64,000 nt of DNA from Pseudonocardia sediminis (lineage in GTDB: Bacteria; Actinomycetota; Actinomycetes; Mycobacteriales; Pseudonocardiaceae), in the NCBI RefSeq assembly GCF_004217185.1, contig NZ_SHKL01000001.1, positions 2,254,001 to 2,318,000 of the forward strand. The letters are read 5' to 3'. The stretch's first letter is position 1, and every line of letters begins with the position of its first letter. Position numbers and translations under genes: made by a program. Below the pieces are notes generated by a model. It was not told where the DNA came from, searched no databases, and saw only the letters and a list, made by a program, of their open reading frames with translations. Of the stretch, positions 29,143-37,527 are shown piece after piece.

Positions 29143-29838
29143 ATGGCCCGCGTCGACTACCACGCCATCAACGACTCCATCCGCTACACCATGTGGTCGG
29201 TGTTCCGGGTCGAACCCGGACGCCTCGGGGACGACCGTTCCTCGGCCGCGCAGCAGGCGTCGGAGTTCCTGGACTCGCTCGACAACAAGGGCGTCATCGT
29301 CCGCGGCGTGTACGACCTGGCCGGTGTCCGCGCCGACGCCGACTACATGATCTGGTGGCACGCGGACAACATCGAGGCCCTGCAGGCCGCCTACTCCGAC
29401 CTGCGCCGCACCACCGCGCTCGGCCGGGCGTCGGTCCCGGTGTGGAGCCAGACCGCGCTGCACCGCCCGGCGGAGTTCAACAAGAGCCACGTGCCGGCGT
29501 TCATGGCCGGCGAGGAGCCCAAGCGCTACGTGTGCGTCTACCCGTTCGTCCGGTCCTACGAGTGGTACCTGCTGCCCGACGACGAGCGCCGCAAGATGCT
29601 CGCCGACCACGGCAAGGAGGCCCGCGGCTACGCCGACGTGCGCGCCAACACCGTGCCGGCGTTCGCACTCGGCGACTACGAGTGGATCCTCGCGTTCGAG
29701 GCCGACGAGCTGTACCGGATCGTCGACCTGATGCGTCACCTGCGGGCCACCGAGGCGCGCCTGCACGTGCGCGAGGAGGTCCCGTTCTACACCGGGCCGC
29801 AGGTCCAGGTCGGCGACCTGGTCGCGACCCTGCCCTGA
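29143..29838 (+). CDS. chdC: Coproheme decarboxylase (HemQ/ChdC)
   Basis: The 231-residue chlorite-dismutase-fold enzyme converts coproheme to heme b with peroxide, the last step of the coproporphyrin-dependent pathway. Counting along the sequence gives His116 (NKSHVPAF), Tyr133 ([12 protein letters not shown]) and His156 ([12 protein letters not shown]). These match the distal His, catalytic Tyr and proximal heme-ligand His reported for actinobacterial ChdC with an offset of two. The ATG at 29143 begins [11 protein letters not shown]. The 284-bp gap upstream (28859-29142) shows no gene and should hold its promoter. Ferrochelatase is not in the window. Confidence 0.95.
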   Translation: MARVDYHAINDSIRYTMWSVFRVEPGRLGDDRSSAAQQASEFLDSLDNKGVIVRGVYDLAGVRADADYMIWWHADNIEALQAAYSDLRRTTALGRASVPVWSQTALHRPAEFNKSHVPAFMAGEEPKRYVCVYPFVRSYEWYLLPDDERRKMLADHGKEARGYADVRANTVPAFALGDYEWILAFEADELYRIVDLMRHLRATEARLHVREEVPFYTGPQVQVGDLVATLP

Positions 29839-29857
29839 GCGCTCCGCCACGACGAGA

Positions 29858-29892
29858 ACGGCGCCGGTCCCCACCACGGGGACCGGCGCCGT
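29858..29892. terminator. Strong bidirectional hairpin between chdC and msrB
   Basis: ACGGCGCCGGTCCCC and GGGGACCGGCGCCGT pair perfectly over 15 bp around a 5-base loop, midway between the convergent stops at 29838 and 29908. It can terminate transcripts from both sides. Confidence 0.85.
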
Positions 29893-29907
29893 CGTCGTGC
29901 GTGGGCG

Positions 29908-30366
29908 TCAGCTCTCGGCCGGCTCCAGCTTGAGCGAGACCGAGTTGATGCAGTAGCGCAGGTCGGTCGGGGTGCCGTAGCCCTCGCCCTCGAACACGTG
30001 CCCGAGGTGGCTGTGGCAGGTCGCGCACAGCACCTCGACCCGGCGCATGCCCATCGAGCTGTCGACCCGCTCGATGACCGCCTCGCCGGCGAGCGGGGTG
30101 AAGAACGACGGCCACCCGCAGTGCGACTCGAACTTGGAGTCGCTGCGGAACAGCTCGGCGTCGCACGCCCGGCACCGGTAGACGCCGGTGGTCTTCGTGT
30201 CGGTGTACTCACCGGTGAACGGGCGCTCGGTGCCCGCCTTGCGCAGGACCTGGTACTCGGCCGGGTTCAGCTGCGCGCGCCACTCGTCGTCGGTCTTGAC
30301 GACGGTGGGGGCGGGCTCGGTGTCGGTGGAGTTTTCGGAGCCGCTACCTCGGCTGAACAATCCCAT
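29908..30366 (-). CDS. msrB: Peptide-methionine (R)-S-oxide reductase
   Basis: The 152-residue enzyme repairs methionine R-sulfoxide. Two zinc-binding pairs are visible (CRACD and CATCHSHLGH), along with the conserved FESHCGWPSFF and the catalytic Cys in LRYCINSVSL near the C-terminus. The first 20 residues are polar and extra to the core (GLFSRGSGSENSTDT). It converges on chdC, as in the mycobacterial Rv2674-Rv2676c arrangement, which puts a peroxide-using enzyme beside an oxidative repair enzyme. Confidence 0.95.
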   Translation of the reverse strand: MGLFSRGSGSENSTDTEPAPTVVKTDDEWRAQLNPAEYQVLRKAGTERPFTGEYTDTKTTGVYRCRACDAELFRSDSKFESHCGWPSFFTPLAGEAVIERVDSSMGMRRVEVLCATCHSHLGHVFEGEGYGTPTDLRYCINSVSLKLEPAES

Positions 30367-30439
30367 GCGTCCACGCTAACCCGTTCCGGGCGCCCGTGCC
30401 GCCGAGCTGCGTGCCCTCCCGCCGTGACGTCGGCCGGGG

Positions 30440-30739
30440 TCAGATCCAGGTCGTGAGCACCAGGACCAGGACGTCCCAGATGATCCACGCCGCTCCGAGC
30501 AGGAGCGCGCTCACCACCAGGACCGCGGCGAGGCGGCGTGCGCCCTCCGCCCGGTTCGCGGAGTCGGCGAAGTCGCCGACGCTCTGCAGGTAGCCCTCGA
30601 CGGTGCAGGTCGTCACGCGTTCCATCTTGTCGAGGTGGGCGGCGAACGCCCGGGCCTCCGGGTCGTCGGGGTCGAGTCCGATCAGGTCGTCGTCGAACCG
30701 CGGGGAGCGGTCCGGGACCCCGGGGATGCCTGCGGACAT
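30440..30739 (-). CDS. Small single-helix membrane protein
   Basis: This 99-residue protein is of unknown function. About 65 soluble residues (DDDLIGLDPDDPEARAFAAH and a coiled stretch MERVTTCTVEGYLQS) precede one hydrophobic C-terminal segment (LAAVLVVSALLLGAAWIIW, then DVLVLVLTTW), so it is probably a tail-anchored membrane protein. The ATG at 30739 gives a natural start. It is divergent from the polymerase-domain gene. Nothing ties it to a pathway. Confidence 0.65.
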   Translation of the reverse strand: MSAGIPGVPDRSPRFDDDLIGLDPDDPEARAFAAHLDKMERVTTCTVEGYLQSVGDFADSANRAEGARRLAAVLVVSALLLGAAWIIWDVLVLVLTTWI

Positions 30740-30828
30740 GGGGAGAGGATATCCGCTCCGGCGCCCCGCGCAGGTGACCGACGTGTGTCGGGGTGACGCG
30801 GATCGGGGGAGGGGAATACCGTTCCGCC

Positions 30829-31863
30829 GTGGCCAGCAAGGATGTCGTGATACTGCAGGTGCCGGGACCCGACGGGGACCGCGACGTCCGGCTGACCAGC
30901 CCGGACAAGGTCGCGTTCCCGGCGCTCGGGATCACCAAGCGCGAGGTGGTCGAGTACTACCTCGCCGTCGGCGAGCCGATGGCCCGCGCGCTGCGCGACC
31001 GTCCCACCAACCTCAAGCGGTTCAATGACGGCGTCGACGGCGAGCCGTTCTTCGTCAAGCGGGTGCCCAAGGGTGCTCCGGACTGGGTGCGGACGTGCAC
31101 CGTGACGTTTCCCAGCGGCCGCACCGCGCAGTCGGTGTCGATCAGCGAGCCGGCCACGATCGCCTGGGCCGCGAACCTGAACACGCTCGACTTCCACCCC
31201 TGGCCCGTCCGCTGCCCGGACACCGACCACCCCGACGAGCTGCGCATCGACCTCGACCCGCAGCCCGGTACTGACTTCGCCGACGCCGCGGCCGTGGCCA
31301 TGGTGCTGCGCGAGGTCCTCGACGAGGCCGGTCTCGTGGGCTGGCCGAAGACGTCCGGCGGGCGCGGTCTGCACGTGTTCGCGCGGATCCGGCCGGAGTG
31401 GGACTTCATCGAGGTGCGGCACGCGGTGATCGCGATCGCGCGACGGGTCGCGGCCCGGATCCCGGACCGGGCGACGGTGGACTGGTGGAAGGAGGAGCGC
31501 GGCGAACGCGTCTTCCTCGACTTCAACCAGGCCGCGCGGGACCGCACGATCGCCTCGGCGTGGTCGGTGCGCGGCCTGCCGTCGGCGACGGTGTCGATGC
31601 CCCTGACCTGGGACGCCGTACCCGACGTGGAGCCCGACGACTTCACCCTGCGCACCGTGCCCGGGCTGCTGGCCGAGCGCGGTGACCCGCACGAGGCGAT
31701 GGACGACGCCGTCGGAGGCTGCGAGACGGCCCTGGAGTGGTACGCCGCCGACGAGCGCGACCACGGCCTGGGGGAGATGCCCTACCCGCCGGAGTACCCG
31801 AAGATGCCCGGCGAGCCGATGCGGGTGCAGCCCTCGCGGGCGCGGAACACCGACGGCGGGTAG
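30829..31863 (+). CDS. LigD-type polymerase/primase domain protein, copy 1
   Basis: The 344-residue stand-alone archaeo-eukaryotic primase-polymerase domain is of the kind found in bacterial NHEJ ligase D. The catalytic acidic pair is in LRIDLDPQPG, the nucleotide-binding His in KTSGGRGLHVF, and the third Asp in RGERVFLDFNQ. Mycobacterial homologues (PolD1/PolD2) are separate from LigD and act in gap filling and repair. The GTG at 30829 begins MASKDVVILQ. No Ku or ligase gene is nearby. It faces a second copy 0.5 kb away. Confidence 0.92.
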   Translation: MASKDVVILQVPGPDGDRDVRLTSPDKVAFPALGITKREVVEYYLAVGEPMARALRDRPTNLKRFNDGVDGEPFFVKRVPKGAPDWVRTCTVTFPSGRTAQSVSISEPATIAWAANLNTLDFHPWPVRCPDTDHPDELRIDLDPQPGTDFADAAAVAMVLREVLDEAGLVGWPKTSGGRGLHVFARIRPEWDFIEVRHAVIAIARRVAARIPDRATVDWWKEERGERVFLDFNQAARDRTIASAWSVRGLPSATVSMPLTWDAVPDVEPDDFTLRTVPGLLAERGDPHEAMDDAVGGCETALEWYAADERDHGLGEMPYPPEYPKMPGEPMRVQPSRARNTDGG

Positions 31864-31867
31864 CGCC

Positions 31868-32041
31868 TCAGCGGGAGACGGCCGGGCCGACCAGAACGGC
31901 CGGGCGCGGGACGTCGTCGGCGCCCGCCGACCCGCTCAGCACGCCCGCGCCGGCTGCGGCGACGACGGTCGCCGCGACGATCAGGCGGGCCACGGTGTTT
32001 CGACGGCGGGCGGTGCGGCGGAGGTTCCTCGGAGCGGTCAT
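31868..32041 (-). CDS. Small exported peptide
   Basis: A 57-residue product has a basic start (RRTARRRNTVARL), a hydrophobic core (IVAATVVAAAGAGVLSG) and an Ala-x-Ala-like site (GSAGADD), after which about 17 residues (DDVPRPAVLVGP) would be released. It is therefore a predicted signal-peptide-bearing mini-protein with no family. A start nine codons upstream (32068) is possible. It converges on the first polymerase-domain gene with four bases between stops. Confidence 0.45.
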   Translation of the reverse strand: MTAPRNLRRTARRRNTVARLIVAATVVAAAGAGVLSGSAGADDVPRPAVLVGPAVSR

Positions 32042-32197
32042 GTGCTCTGTGTCGGTGGTCCGGGTCACGTCCGTTGCACCTGTCGCGCCGGATCCCCAGA
32101 AGTGGGTACGGCCGAACGGCCCAACGAGCCGCTGTCCCGGATGATCGCCGCATCGACGGGTCCACCCGCCCCCGGAGCGGTGGCAGACTCACCGCCT

Positions 32198-32395
32198 GTG
32201 TACGCGTTCCTGGACGACGGCCCGCACAAGGGCGAGACGTTGCGGATCACGGCCGAGCGGGGCGGTGCCCCGCCCCGGGAGATCGAGCTCGCCGATCCCG
32301 CGGCGCCGGAGTTCGGGCCCGTCACCTACCTGCTGCTGGGCCCGCACCAGAACGACGAGTGGTGGATCTACCGCAGGGCACGACCCGGGTCCTAG
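32198..32395 (+). CDS. Small conserved-looking hypothetical protein
   Basis: A 65-residue GTG-started protein reads VYAFLDDGPHKGETLRI and ends GPHQNDEWWIYRRARPG. It has a well-mixed composition with Trp/Tyr and no Arg-rich shadow character, so it looks real. Its TAG shares the palindrome CTAG with the stop of the convergent polymerase gene, a four-base overlap of stops. The function is unknown. Confidence 0.6.
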   Translation: MYAFLDDGPHKGETLRITAERGGAPPREIELADPAAPEFGPVTYLLLGPHQNDEWWIYRRARPGS

Positions 32396-33369
32396 GCGCC
32401 GGCGTCCTTCTCCGCCTTCGCCGCGGCGCGCTTGCGGCGTTTGCCCTCGTGCATGGCCTGCACCCGGGGGACCGGGATGGTGTGGCCCTCCTCGACCAGG
32501 CCGCCGGGCATCGGGCGGGGCTCGGGCATCCGCTCCCGCCACGGGTCGGCGTCGCCGAGGCGCTCCGGCGCGGTGCGCACCGTGAAGTCGCCCGGCGCGA
32601 CGGTGTCGAGCTCGTCCCAGGAGACCGGGAACGACACCGGCAGCCCCGGCCGGGCGCGCGGGCTGTAGGCCGCGACGAGGGTGGCGCCGCCGGCGCGGGT
32701 CGGGTCCAGGAACACCCGCTCGCCGCGGTCGGCGCGGATGAACGCCGTCGTCGCGACGTCCGGGCCGAGCGCCGCGGCGCGGGCGGCGAGCGCGCGGGTG
32801 GCGGCGAACGCGTCGACGATCTCGACCGGCTCGTCCAGCGGCACGAACAGGTGCAGCCCCTTCGCCCCGCTCGTCTTCACCGCGGCCTGCAGCCCGGCCG
32901 CGGCCAGCGCCTCCCGGACGAGGTGCGCCGCGGCGACGACCTGGGAGAACGGGCCGTCCTCGGGCGGGTCGAGGTCCAGGATCAGCTCGGTGCTCCGCGT
33001 GGCGCCGTCGGGGATCAGCGTCGGGTGGTACTCGATCGCCCGCTGGTTGGCGAACCACAGCAGGGTGCGACGGTCGTCGCAGAGCGCGTAGCGGACCTCG
33101 CGCTGCGACGTCTCGGCCCAGGACGCGGTGGAGGCGATCCAGTCCGGGGCGTGCTTGGGCAGGTTCTTCTGCATGAACGGCGCCGCGCCCGGCCGTGCTC
33201 GGATCACCGACAGCGGACGGCCGGCGAGACCGGGGAGGATCCGGCCGGCGACGGCGTCGAGGTAGTCGACGAGGTCCCGCTTGGTCGCCTCCGCACCGTC
33301 GAACACCGGCTGGTCGAGGTTGGTCAGCTCGACGCCGTCCCGGACGTCGTCGACTCCGCGCCTGCTCAT
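32392..33369 (-). CDS. LigD-type polymerase/primase domain protein, copy 2
   Basis: The 325-residue product is the same fold as the gene at 30829. LILDLDPPEDG carries the catalytic aspartates, KTSGAKGLHLF the His, and RGERVFLDPTR the third Asp, and RPLSVIRARPG precedes MQKNLPKHAPDWI. The two proteins are clearly distinct subtypes rather than a recent duplication, resembling the pair of separate polymerase-domain proteins in mycobacteria. The C-terminus is Lys/Arg-rich (EGKRRKRAAAKAEKD). Roles in break repair or gap filling are inferred from the family. Confidence 0.92.
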   Translation of the reverse strand: MSRRGVDDVRDGVELTNLDQPVFDGAEATKRDLVDYLDAVAGRILPGLAGRPLSVIRARPGAAPFMQKNLPKHAPDWIASTASWAETSQREVRYALCDDRRTLLWFANQRAIEYHPTLIPDGATRSTELILDLDPPEDGPFSQVVAAAHLVREALAAAGLQAAVKTSGAKGLHLFVPLDEPVEIVDAFAATRALAARAAALGPDVATTAFIRADRGERVFLDPTRAGGATLVAAYSPRARPGLPVSFPVSWDELDTVAPGDFTVRTAPERLGDADPWRERMPEPRPMPGGLVEEGHTIPVPRVQAMHEGKRRKRAAAKAEKDAGA

Positions 33370-33407
33370 CGCGCACTTCTACCACCCGCGGGGCCCGGTG
33401 GCACCGC

Positions 33408-33456
33408 ACGAACGGAGCTCCCGTCCACCCCTGCTGGACGAGCGGAGCTCCCGTCC
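33408..33456. repeat. 19-bp direct repeat upstream of the copy-2 polymerase gene
   Basis: acgaacggagctcccgtcc (33408-33426) and acgagcggagctcccgtcc (33438-33456) differ at one base, with a period of 30. Each contains the palindrome GGAGCTCC. They lie 39-87 bases upstream of the gene starting at 33369, just after the dehydrogenase stop. Confidence 0.75.
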
Positions 33457-33472
33457 GGCGTGGAGGAGGGGG

Positions 33473-34414
33473 TCAGGTGACCACGTTCTCGAGGGGCTCG
33501 CCCCGCTCCAGACGGTGCACGTTGGCGGCGAACGTGTCGGCCATCGTCCGGTAGGAGTCCTCGGTGACGCCCGCGACGTGCGGGGTGACGACGACGTCGT
33601 GGTCGAAGAGCTCGTCGGCGGGGTCGATCGGCTCGGTCCAGGCGACGTCGAGCCCGGCGCCGGCCAGGTGCCCGGAGCGCAGGGCGGTGAGCAGCGCGTC
33701 GCGGTCGACGACCGGGCCCCGCCCGACGTTGACCAGCAGGCCGCCCGCCGGCATCGCGGCCAGGACGTCGGTGCCGACCAGGCCGAGGGTGTCGTCGGTC
33801 AGCGGTACGCACACCACCAGCGCGTCGGAGTGCGCCAGCGCCTCGTGCAGCCGGGCGACGGGGACGTAGCGGCCGGGCGCGAGGAGGGCGTCGGCGTCGG
33901 GGTAGTCGGCGCGGTCCCGCCGACCGGCGCCCCAGACGTCGACACGGAACGCGTGCAGCCGCTCGACCAGCGCCGTTCCGCTCGCGCCGACCCCGAGCAC
34001 GGTCACCGTCGACCCGGACAGCGTCCGCCCGATCGGGCCGCCGACGTGCCGCTCCGCCACCGCCGCCCGGGCCTGCGGGTAGCGCCGCCGCAGGGCGAGC
34101 AGGTGGAACACGGCCAGCTCCGCGACGGCGACGGCGTTGCCCTGCGAGCCGGGGACGTTCGTCACCGGGATCCCGCGCTCGCGCGCGGCGTCGAGGTCGA
34201 CGCCCTGCACGCCGACGCCGAACTGCTGCACCATCCGCGCTCCGGTGGCGTCCAGGAGCGTGGCGTCCACCCGGGCCCCGAGCGGGACCAGCACGTCCAC
34301 CGCGGGGGCGTCGTTCCCGTCCTCGGCGATCTCGATCAGCTCGGCGCCGGGCAGGGCGTCGCGCAGCATCCGGCGCACGTCCGGGAACGCGCCACCGACC
34401 AGTCCGATCCTCAT
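33473..34414 (-). CDS. D-2-hydroxyacid dehydrogenase
   Basis: The 313-residue NAD(P)-dependent dehydrogenase of the D-isomer family has VTVLGVGASGTALVERL as the nucleotide loop. The catalytic Arg lies in VNVGRGPVVDRDALL, the Glu in VAWTEPIDPADELF and the His in VVVTPHVAGVTED. It lacks the extra regulatory domain of SerA, so a glyoxylate/hydroxypyruvate or related 2-ketoacid reductase is likely. It is divergent from the SDR gene. Confidence 0.9.
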   Translation of the reverse strand: MRIGLVGGAFPDVRRMLRDALPGAELIEIAEDGNDAPAVDVLVPLGARVDATLLDATGARMVQQFGVGVQGVDLDAARERGIPVTNVPGSQGNAVAVAELAVFHLLALRRRYPQARAAVAERHVGGPIGRTLSGSTVTVLGVGASGTALVERLHAFRVDVWGAGRRDRADYPDADALLAPGRYVPVARLHEALAHSDALVVCVPLTDDTLGLVGTDVLAAMPAGGLLVNVGRGPVVDRDALLTALRSGHLAGAGLDVAWTEPIDPADELFDHDVVVTPHVAGVTEDSYRTMADTFAANVHRLERGEPLENVVT

Positions 34415-34533
34415 GGGTGATCACTGTGCCGCAGACGCGGGGTGCGGGCGCGCGGGGTGATCGGGACGACGCGTCCGGACCGGGCCGCGCGGGTATCCGG
34501 TGATCGAACGACCGACGACCCGAGGAGGACCCG

Positions 34534-35277
34534 GTGACGGGACGACTGGACGGCACGACCGCCGTGGTGACCGGCGCATCGAGCGGGATCGGTGCCGCCA
34601 CCGCGCGCGCCCTGGCCGCCGAGGGCGCCACCGTGGCGCTGCTGGCGCGCCGCCGCGACCGGCTCGAGGAGCTGGCCGCCGAGCTGGGGGAGCGCACCTC
34701 GGTGCACGAGACCGACGTCGCCGACGAGGCCGCCGTCCGGGCGTCGCTGGAGGCCGTCGTCGCGGCCCACGGCGGCATCGACGTGCTGGTCAACAACGCC
34801 GGGTACGGCAAGATCGAACCGGTCGCCGACGCCGAGTGGTCGAACTGGCGGACCATGGTCGACGTCAACGTGCTCGGCGTGTTCGCCGCGGCGATGGCCG
34901 CCGTCCCGCACCTGGTCAAGGCCGCCGACGGCCCGCGCGGCGTCGCCGACATGATCACCGTGAGCTCGGTGGCCGGGCGCAAGGTCGTCAAGGGCACCAA
35001 CGTCTACGCCGCGACCAAGCACGCCGTGGGCGCGTTCAGCGAGGGCCTGCGCCAGGAGCTCGCGGAGCAGCACGTGCGGGTCGGGCTCGTCGAGCCCGGG
35101 CTGGTGCGCACCGAGCTGACGCAGGACCCGACGTCGGGCACCGCGGAGATCCGTGACAACGGCTACGCCGTGATGGAGGCCTCCGACATCGCCGACGCGA
35201 TCGTCTACGCGGTCACCCGCCCGGCCCGCGTCGCGGTCAACGAGATCCTGATCCGGCCGACCGAGCAGACGCGCTGA
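34534..35277 (+). CDS. SDR family NAD(P)-dependent oxidoreductase
   Basis: The 247-residue classical short-chain dehydrogenase has TGASSGIG at about residues 13-20, NNAG near residue 88, and the catalytic Ser...YxxxK in VSSVAGRKVVKGTNVYAATK. The C-terminal part resembles YdfG-type serine/3-hydroxyacid dehydrogenases. The GTG at 34534 is preceded by GAGGAGGA. The substrate cannot be told. Confidence 0.92.
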   Translation: MTGRLDGTTAVVTGASSGIGAATARALAAEGATVALLARRRDRLEELAAELGERTSVHETDVADEAAVRASLEAVVAAHGGIDVLVNNAGYGKIEPVADAEWSNWRTMVDVNVLGVFAAAMAAVPHLVKAADGPRGVADMITVSSVAGRKVVKGTNVYAATKHAVGAFSEGLRQELAEQHVRVGLVEPGLVRTELTQDPTSGTAEIRDNGYAVMEASDIADAIVYAVTRPARVAVNEILIRPTEQTR

Positions 35278-35283
35278 TCCCGG

Positions 35284-36297
35284 TCAGCGAGCGGCGGGGA
35301 CGAAACCCTCGTCGGCGAGCCACGCCGCGGCGACGTCGCGCGGGTCGCGTCCCTGTCCGGAGACCTGGCGGTTGAGCGCGACCATGGTCGCCTGGTCGAG
35401 CGCACCGGCGATCGGGTCCAGCACCTTCGCCACGTCCGGTGCGTGGTCGAACGTGGTCCTCCGGATGGTCGGCGCCGGGTTGTAGATCGTGTGGAACGTC
35501 TTGTCGTCGGTCAGGACGCGCAGGCCCAGGCCGGGGATCCGGCCGTCGGTGGAGTAGACCTCGCCGAACAGGCAGTCACCGCGGGCGGTGGCCTGGTAGA
35601 TGTCGCCGCCGTCGAGGACCCGGAGCCGGTCGCGCGGGACCGTGAAGCCGTAGGCGCGCTGCAGGTTCACCAGCCCGTCCGGGCGGGTCGCGTACTCGCG
35701 CTCCACACAGACGTCGCCGGGAGCCCCGGAACGGACGTGGGCGGCCATCTCCGACAGCGTGCCGACACCGGGCAGGGCGCCGCCGGCCGTCGCGAACGCG
35801 TAGGTGTCGTCGACGTCGGCGCGGTCGGTCCAGACGACGTCGTTCTCCTGCAGGTCGCGCTGCCTCACCAGATCGTGGAGCCGGCCCGCGTCGAGGATCT
35901 TCTGCGACTGGCGCAGGAAGACCTCCCAGGCCGTGCCGGTGTACTCCCAGTAGACGTCGATCTCCCCGTCGAGCAGTGCCTGACGGGTGGCCTCGGTGCC
36001 GCCGATGTCGCACCGGCTCGTCACGGTGGCGCGGGCCTCCCGCAGCGCCGCGGCGGTGATCTCGCAGAGGATGCTCTGCTCCTCGGAGATGTCCTTGCCG
36101 CCGACGGTGTAGGTCCGGCCGCTCAGGTCGGCCGCGGCCGAGAGCGGCGGCCGGGACCGCGCGTCGCCGGAGCCGGGGTCGAGCACGAACACCACGGCCA
36201 GGGCCGCCACGACGACCACGAGCGCGACCGCCACGGCGATCACGGTCGGCCGGCGGTTGTGCGGGTCGCGCCCCGCGGGGCGGCCGGACGGCTGCAC
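35284..36297 (-). CDS. Glycine betaine/choline ABC transporter substrate-binding protein, second copy
   Basis: The 337-residue OpuAC-domain protein (PF04069) has an uncleaved-looking N-terminal helix (VIAVAVALVVVVAALAVVFVL) instead of a lipobox. The binding domain reads YTVGGKDISEEQSILCEI and VYWEYTGTAWEVF, typical of the ProX/OpuC group for quaternary amines. It is the last gene of the importer cluster, 115 bases after the first binding protein. Two binding proteins on one transporter suggest two ligand ranges; which ligands is unknown. Confidence 0.9.
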   Translation of the reverse strand: MQPSGRPAGRDPHNRRPTVIAVAVALVVVVAALAVVFVLDPGSGDARSRPPLSAAADLSGRTYTVGGKDISEEQSILCEITAAALREARATVTSRCDIGGTEATRQALLDGEIDVYWEYTGTAWEVFLRQSQKILDAGRLHDLVRQRDLQENDVVWTDRADVDDTYAFATAGGALPGVGTLSEMAAHVRSGAPGDVCVEREYATRPDGLVNLQRAYGFTVPRDRLRVLDGGDIYQATARGDCLFGEVYSTDGRIPGLGLRVLTDDKTFHTIYNPAPTIRRTTFDHAPDVAKVLDPIAGALDQATMVALNRQVSGQGRDPRDVAAAWLADEGFVPAAR

Positions 36298-36412
36298 GGT
36301 CCTCCCGTTCGTCGTCTCCGAGTCGGTGGTACGAGGGTGGTGATACCACTCGGGGCAGGACGAGGAATCCTCGCCCTGCCCCGGGTGGGTGGAACCGGTG
36401 GTGCCGACGGAC

Positions 36413-37471
36413 CTACTTCAGGCCGTTGGCCGCCAGGAACTGCTGCGCGACCTGGCCGGCCGGCTGGTTGTTGCCCTGTACCTGCTGGTTGAGGGCCTGG
36501 ATGGCCTCGTTGCTGAGCAGACCGCTCACCCAGTTCAGGGTCGCGGTGAACTCCGGGCCCTGGGCCGCGACGACGTCCTGCTTCACGATCGGCGCGACGT
36601 ACTGGTAACCGAAGACCGCCTCGGGGTCGGTCAGCAGCTTGTACTTGCCGGTGGTGAGCTGGTAGTCGGTCGTGAACGCGTTGGCCGCCTGTGCGGCGCC
36701 CTGGTCCACGGCGGTGTACTGGCTACCGGCCGGGGCGGGCAGGTAGCCGACGTTCGGCAGGTTGTAGGTCTTCTTCATGCCGACCAGACCGGTCTCCCGG
36801 TTCTGGAACTCCGGCGGGCCGGAGACGGTGACGCCCTGGCCGCCGGGGCCGACCTTGCTCAGGTCGGAGATGGTCTCCAGGCCCTTCTCCTGCGCGTACT
36901 GGGTCGAAACGACGATGCCGTCGGTGTCCTCGAACGCGGTCTGCAGCAGGACCGTCGAGCCGCGGTTGGCCTCGAGCCAGGCCTTGGCCTTGTTGTAGGT
37001 GTCCGAGGCCGAGGTCGGGGCCGGCAGCTTCGCGACACTGGTGACGGTCTCACCGAGGTACTCGGGGAACATCTGGATCTGGTTCGACTCGAGCGACTTG
37101 TCGATCAGCTCGGAGCCGCCGATGCTCGCCTTGAGCGTGGCGTTGTAGCCCTTGGCCTTGAGCGCCTGGGTGTAGAGCTCGCCGAGCACGGTCTGCTCGG
37201 CGAAGTTCTTCGACCCGATGACGATGGCCGGCTTGCCCTGGCCCGGGGTGCCCTGGGGGAGCGGGCTGTTCTGCGGGGTCGCGGTGATCGAGACGGCGTC
37301 GGCCGGGATGCCCTCGGCCGCGGGTGCGCCGCCGCCCGAGGACGGGGCCGCGGCCTCTCCGCCACCGCCGCCACCACAGGCGGCCGCGAGGAGTGTGGCG
37401 GCGAGGAAGCCCCCGAGGGCTCCCCGGCGCGTCCAGGACCTCACGGTCCTGGTGGATGACGACTTGCCCAT
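36413..37471 (-). CDS. Glycine betaine/choline ABC transporter substrate-binding lipoprotein
   Basis: The 352-residue OpuAC-type protein starts with RRGALGGFLAATLLAAAC, a lipoprotein signal with the Cys at about residue 31, followed by a Gly/Ala/Pro linker. The domain begins IVIGSKNFAEQTVLGELY and contains MFPEYLGETV, as in ProX/OpuBC. AAAGGGAA lies eight bases before the ATG at 37471; the longer frame upstream has no such signal. It follows the second permease and should deliver the ligand outside the membrane. Confidence 0.93.
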   Translation of the reverse strand: MGKSSSTRTVRSWTRRGALGGFLAATLLAAACGGGGGGEAAAPSSGGGAPAAEGIPADAVSITATPQNSPLPQGTPGQGKPAIVIGSKNFAEQTVLGELYTQALKAKGYNATLKASIGGSELIDKSLESNQIQMFPEYLGETVTSVAKLPAPTSASDTYNKAKAWLEANRGSTVLLQTAFEDTDGIVVSTQYAQEKGLETISDLSKVGPGGQGVTVSGPPEFQNRETGLVGMKKTYNLPNVGYLPAPAGSQYTAVDQGAAQAANAFTTDYQLTTGKYKLLTDPEAVFGYQYVAPIVKQDVVAAQGPEFTATLNWVSGLLSNEAIQALNQQVQGNNQPAGQVAQQFLAANGLK

Positions 37472-37527
37472 GGGTACTTCCCTTTCTTCCAGACGTGCTT
37501 CGAACGTGGTGGGAGCGGAGGCCGGAC

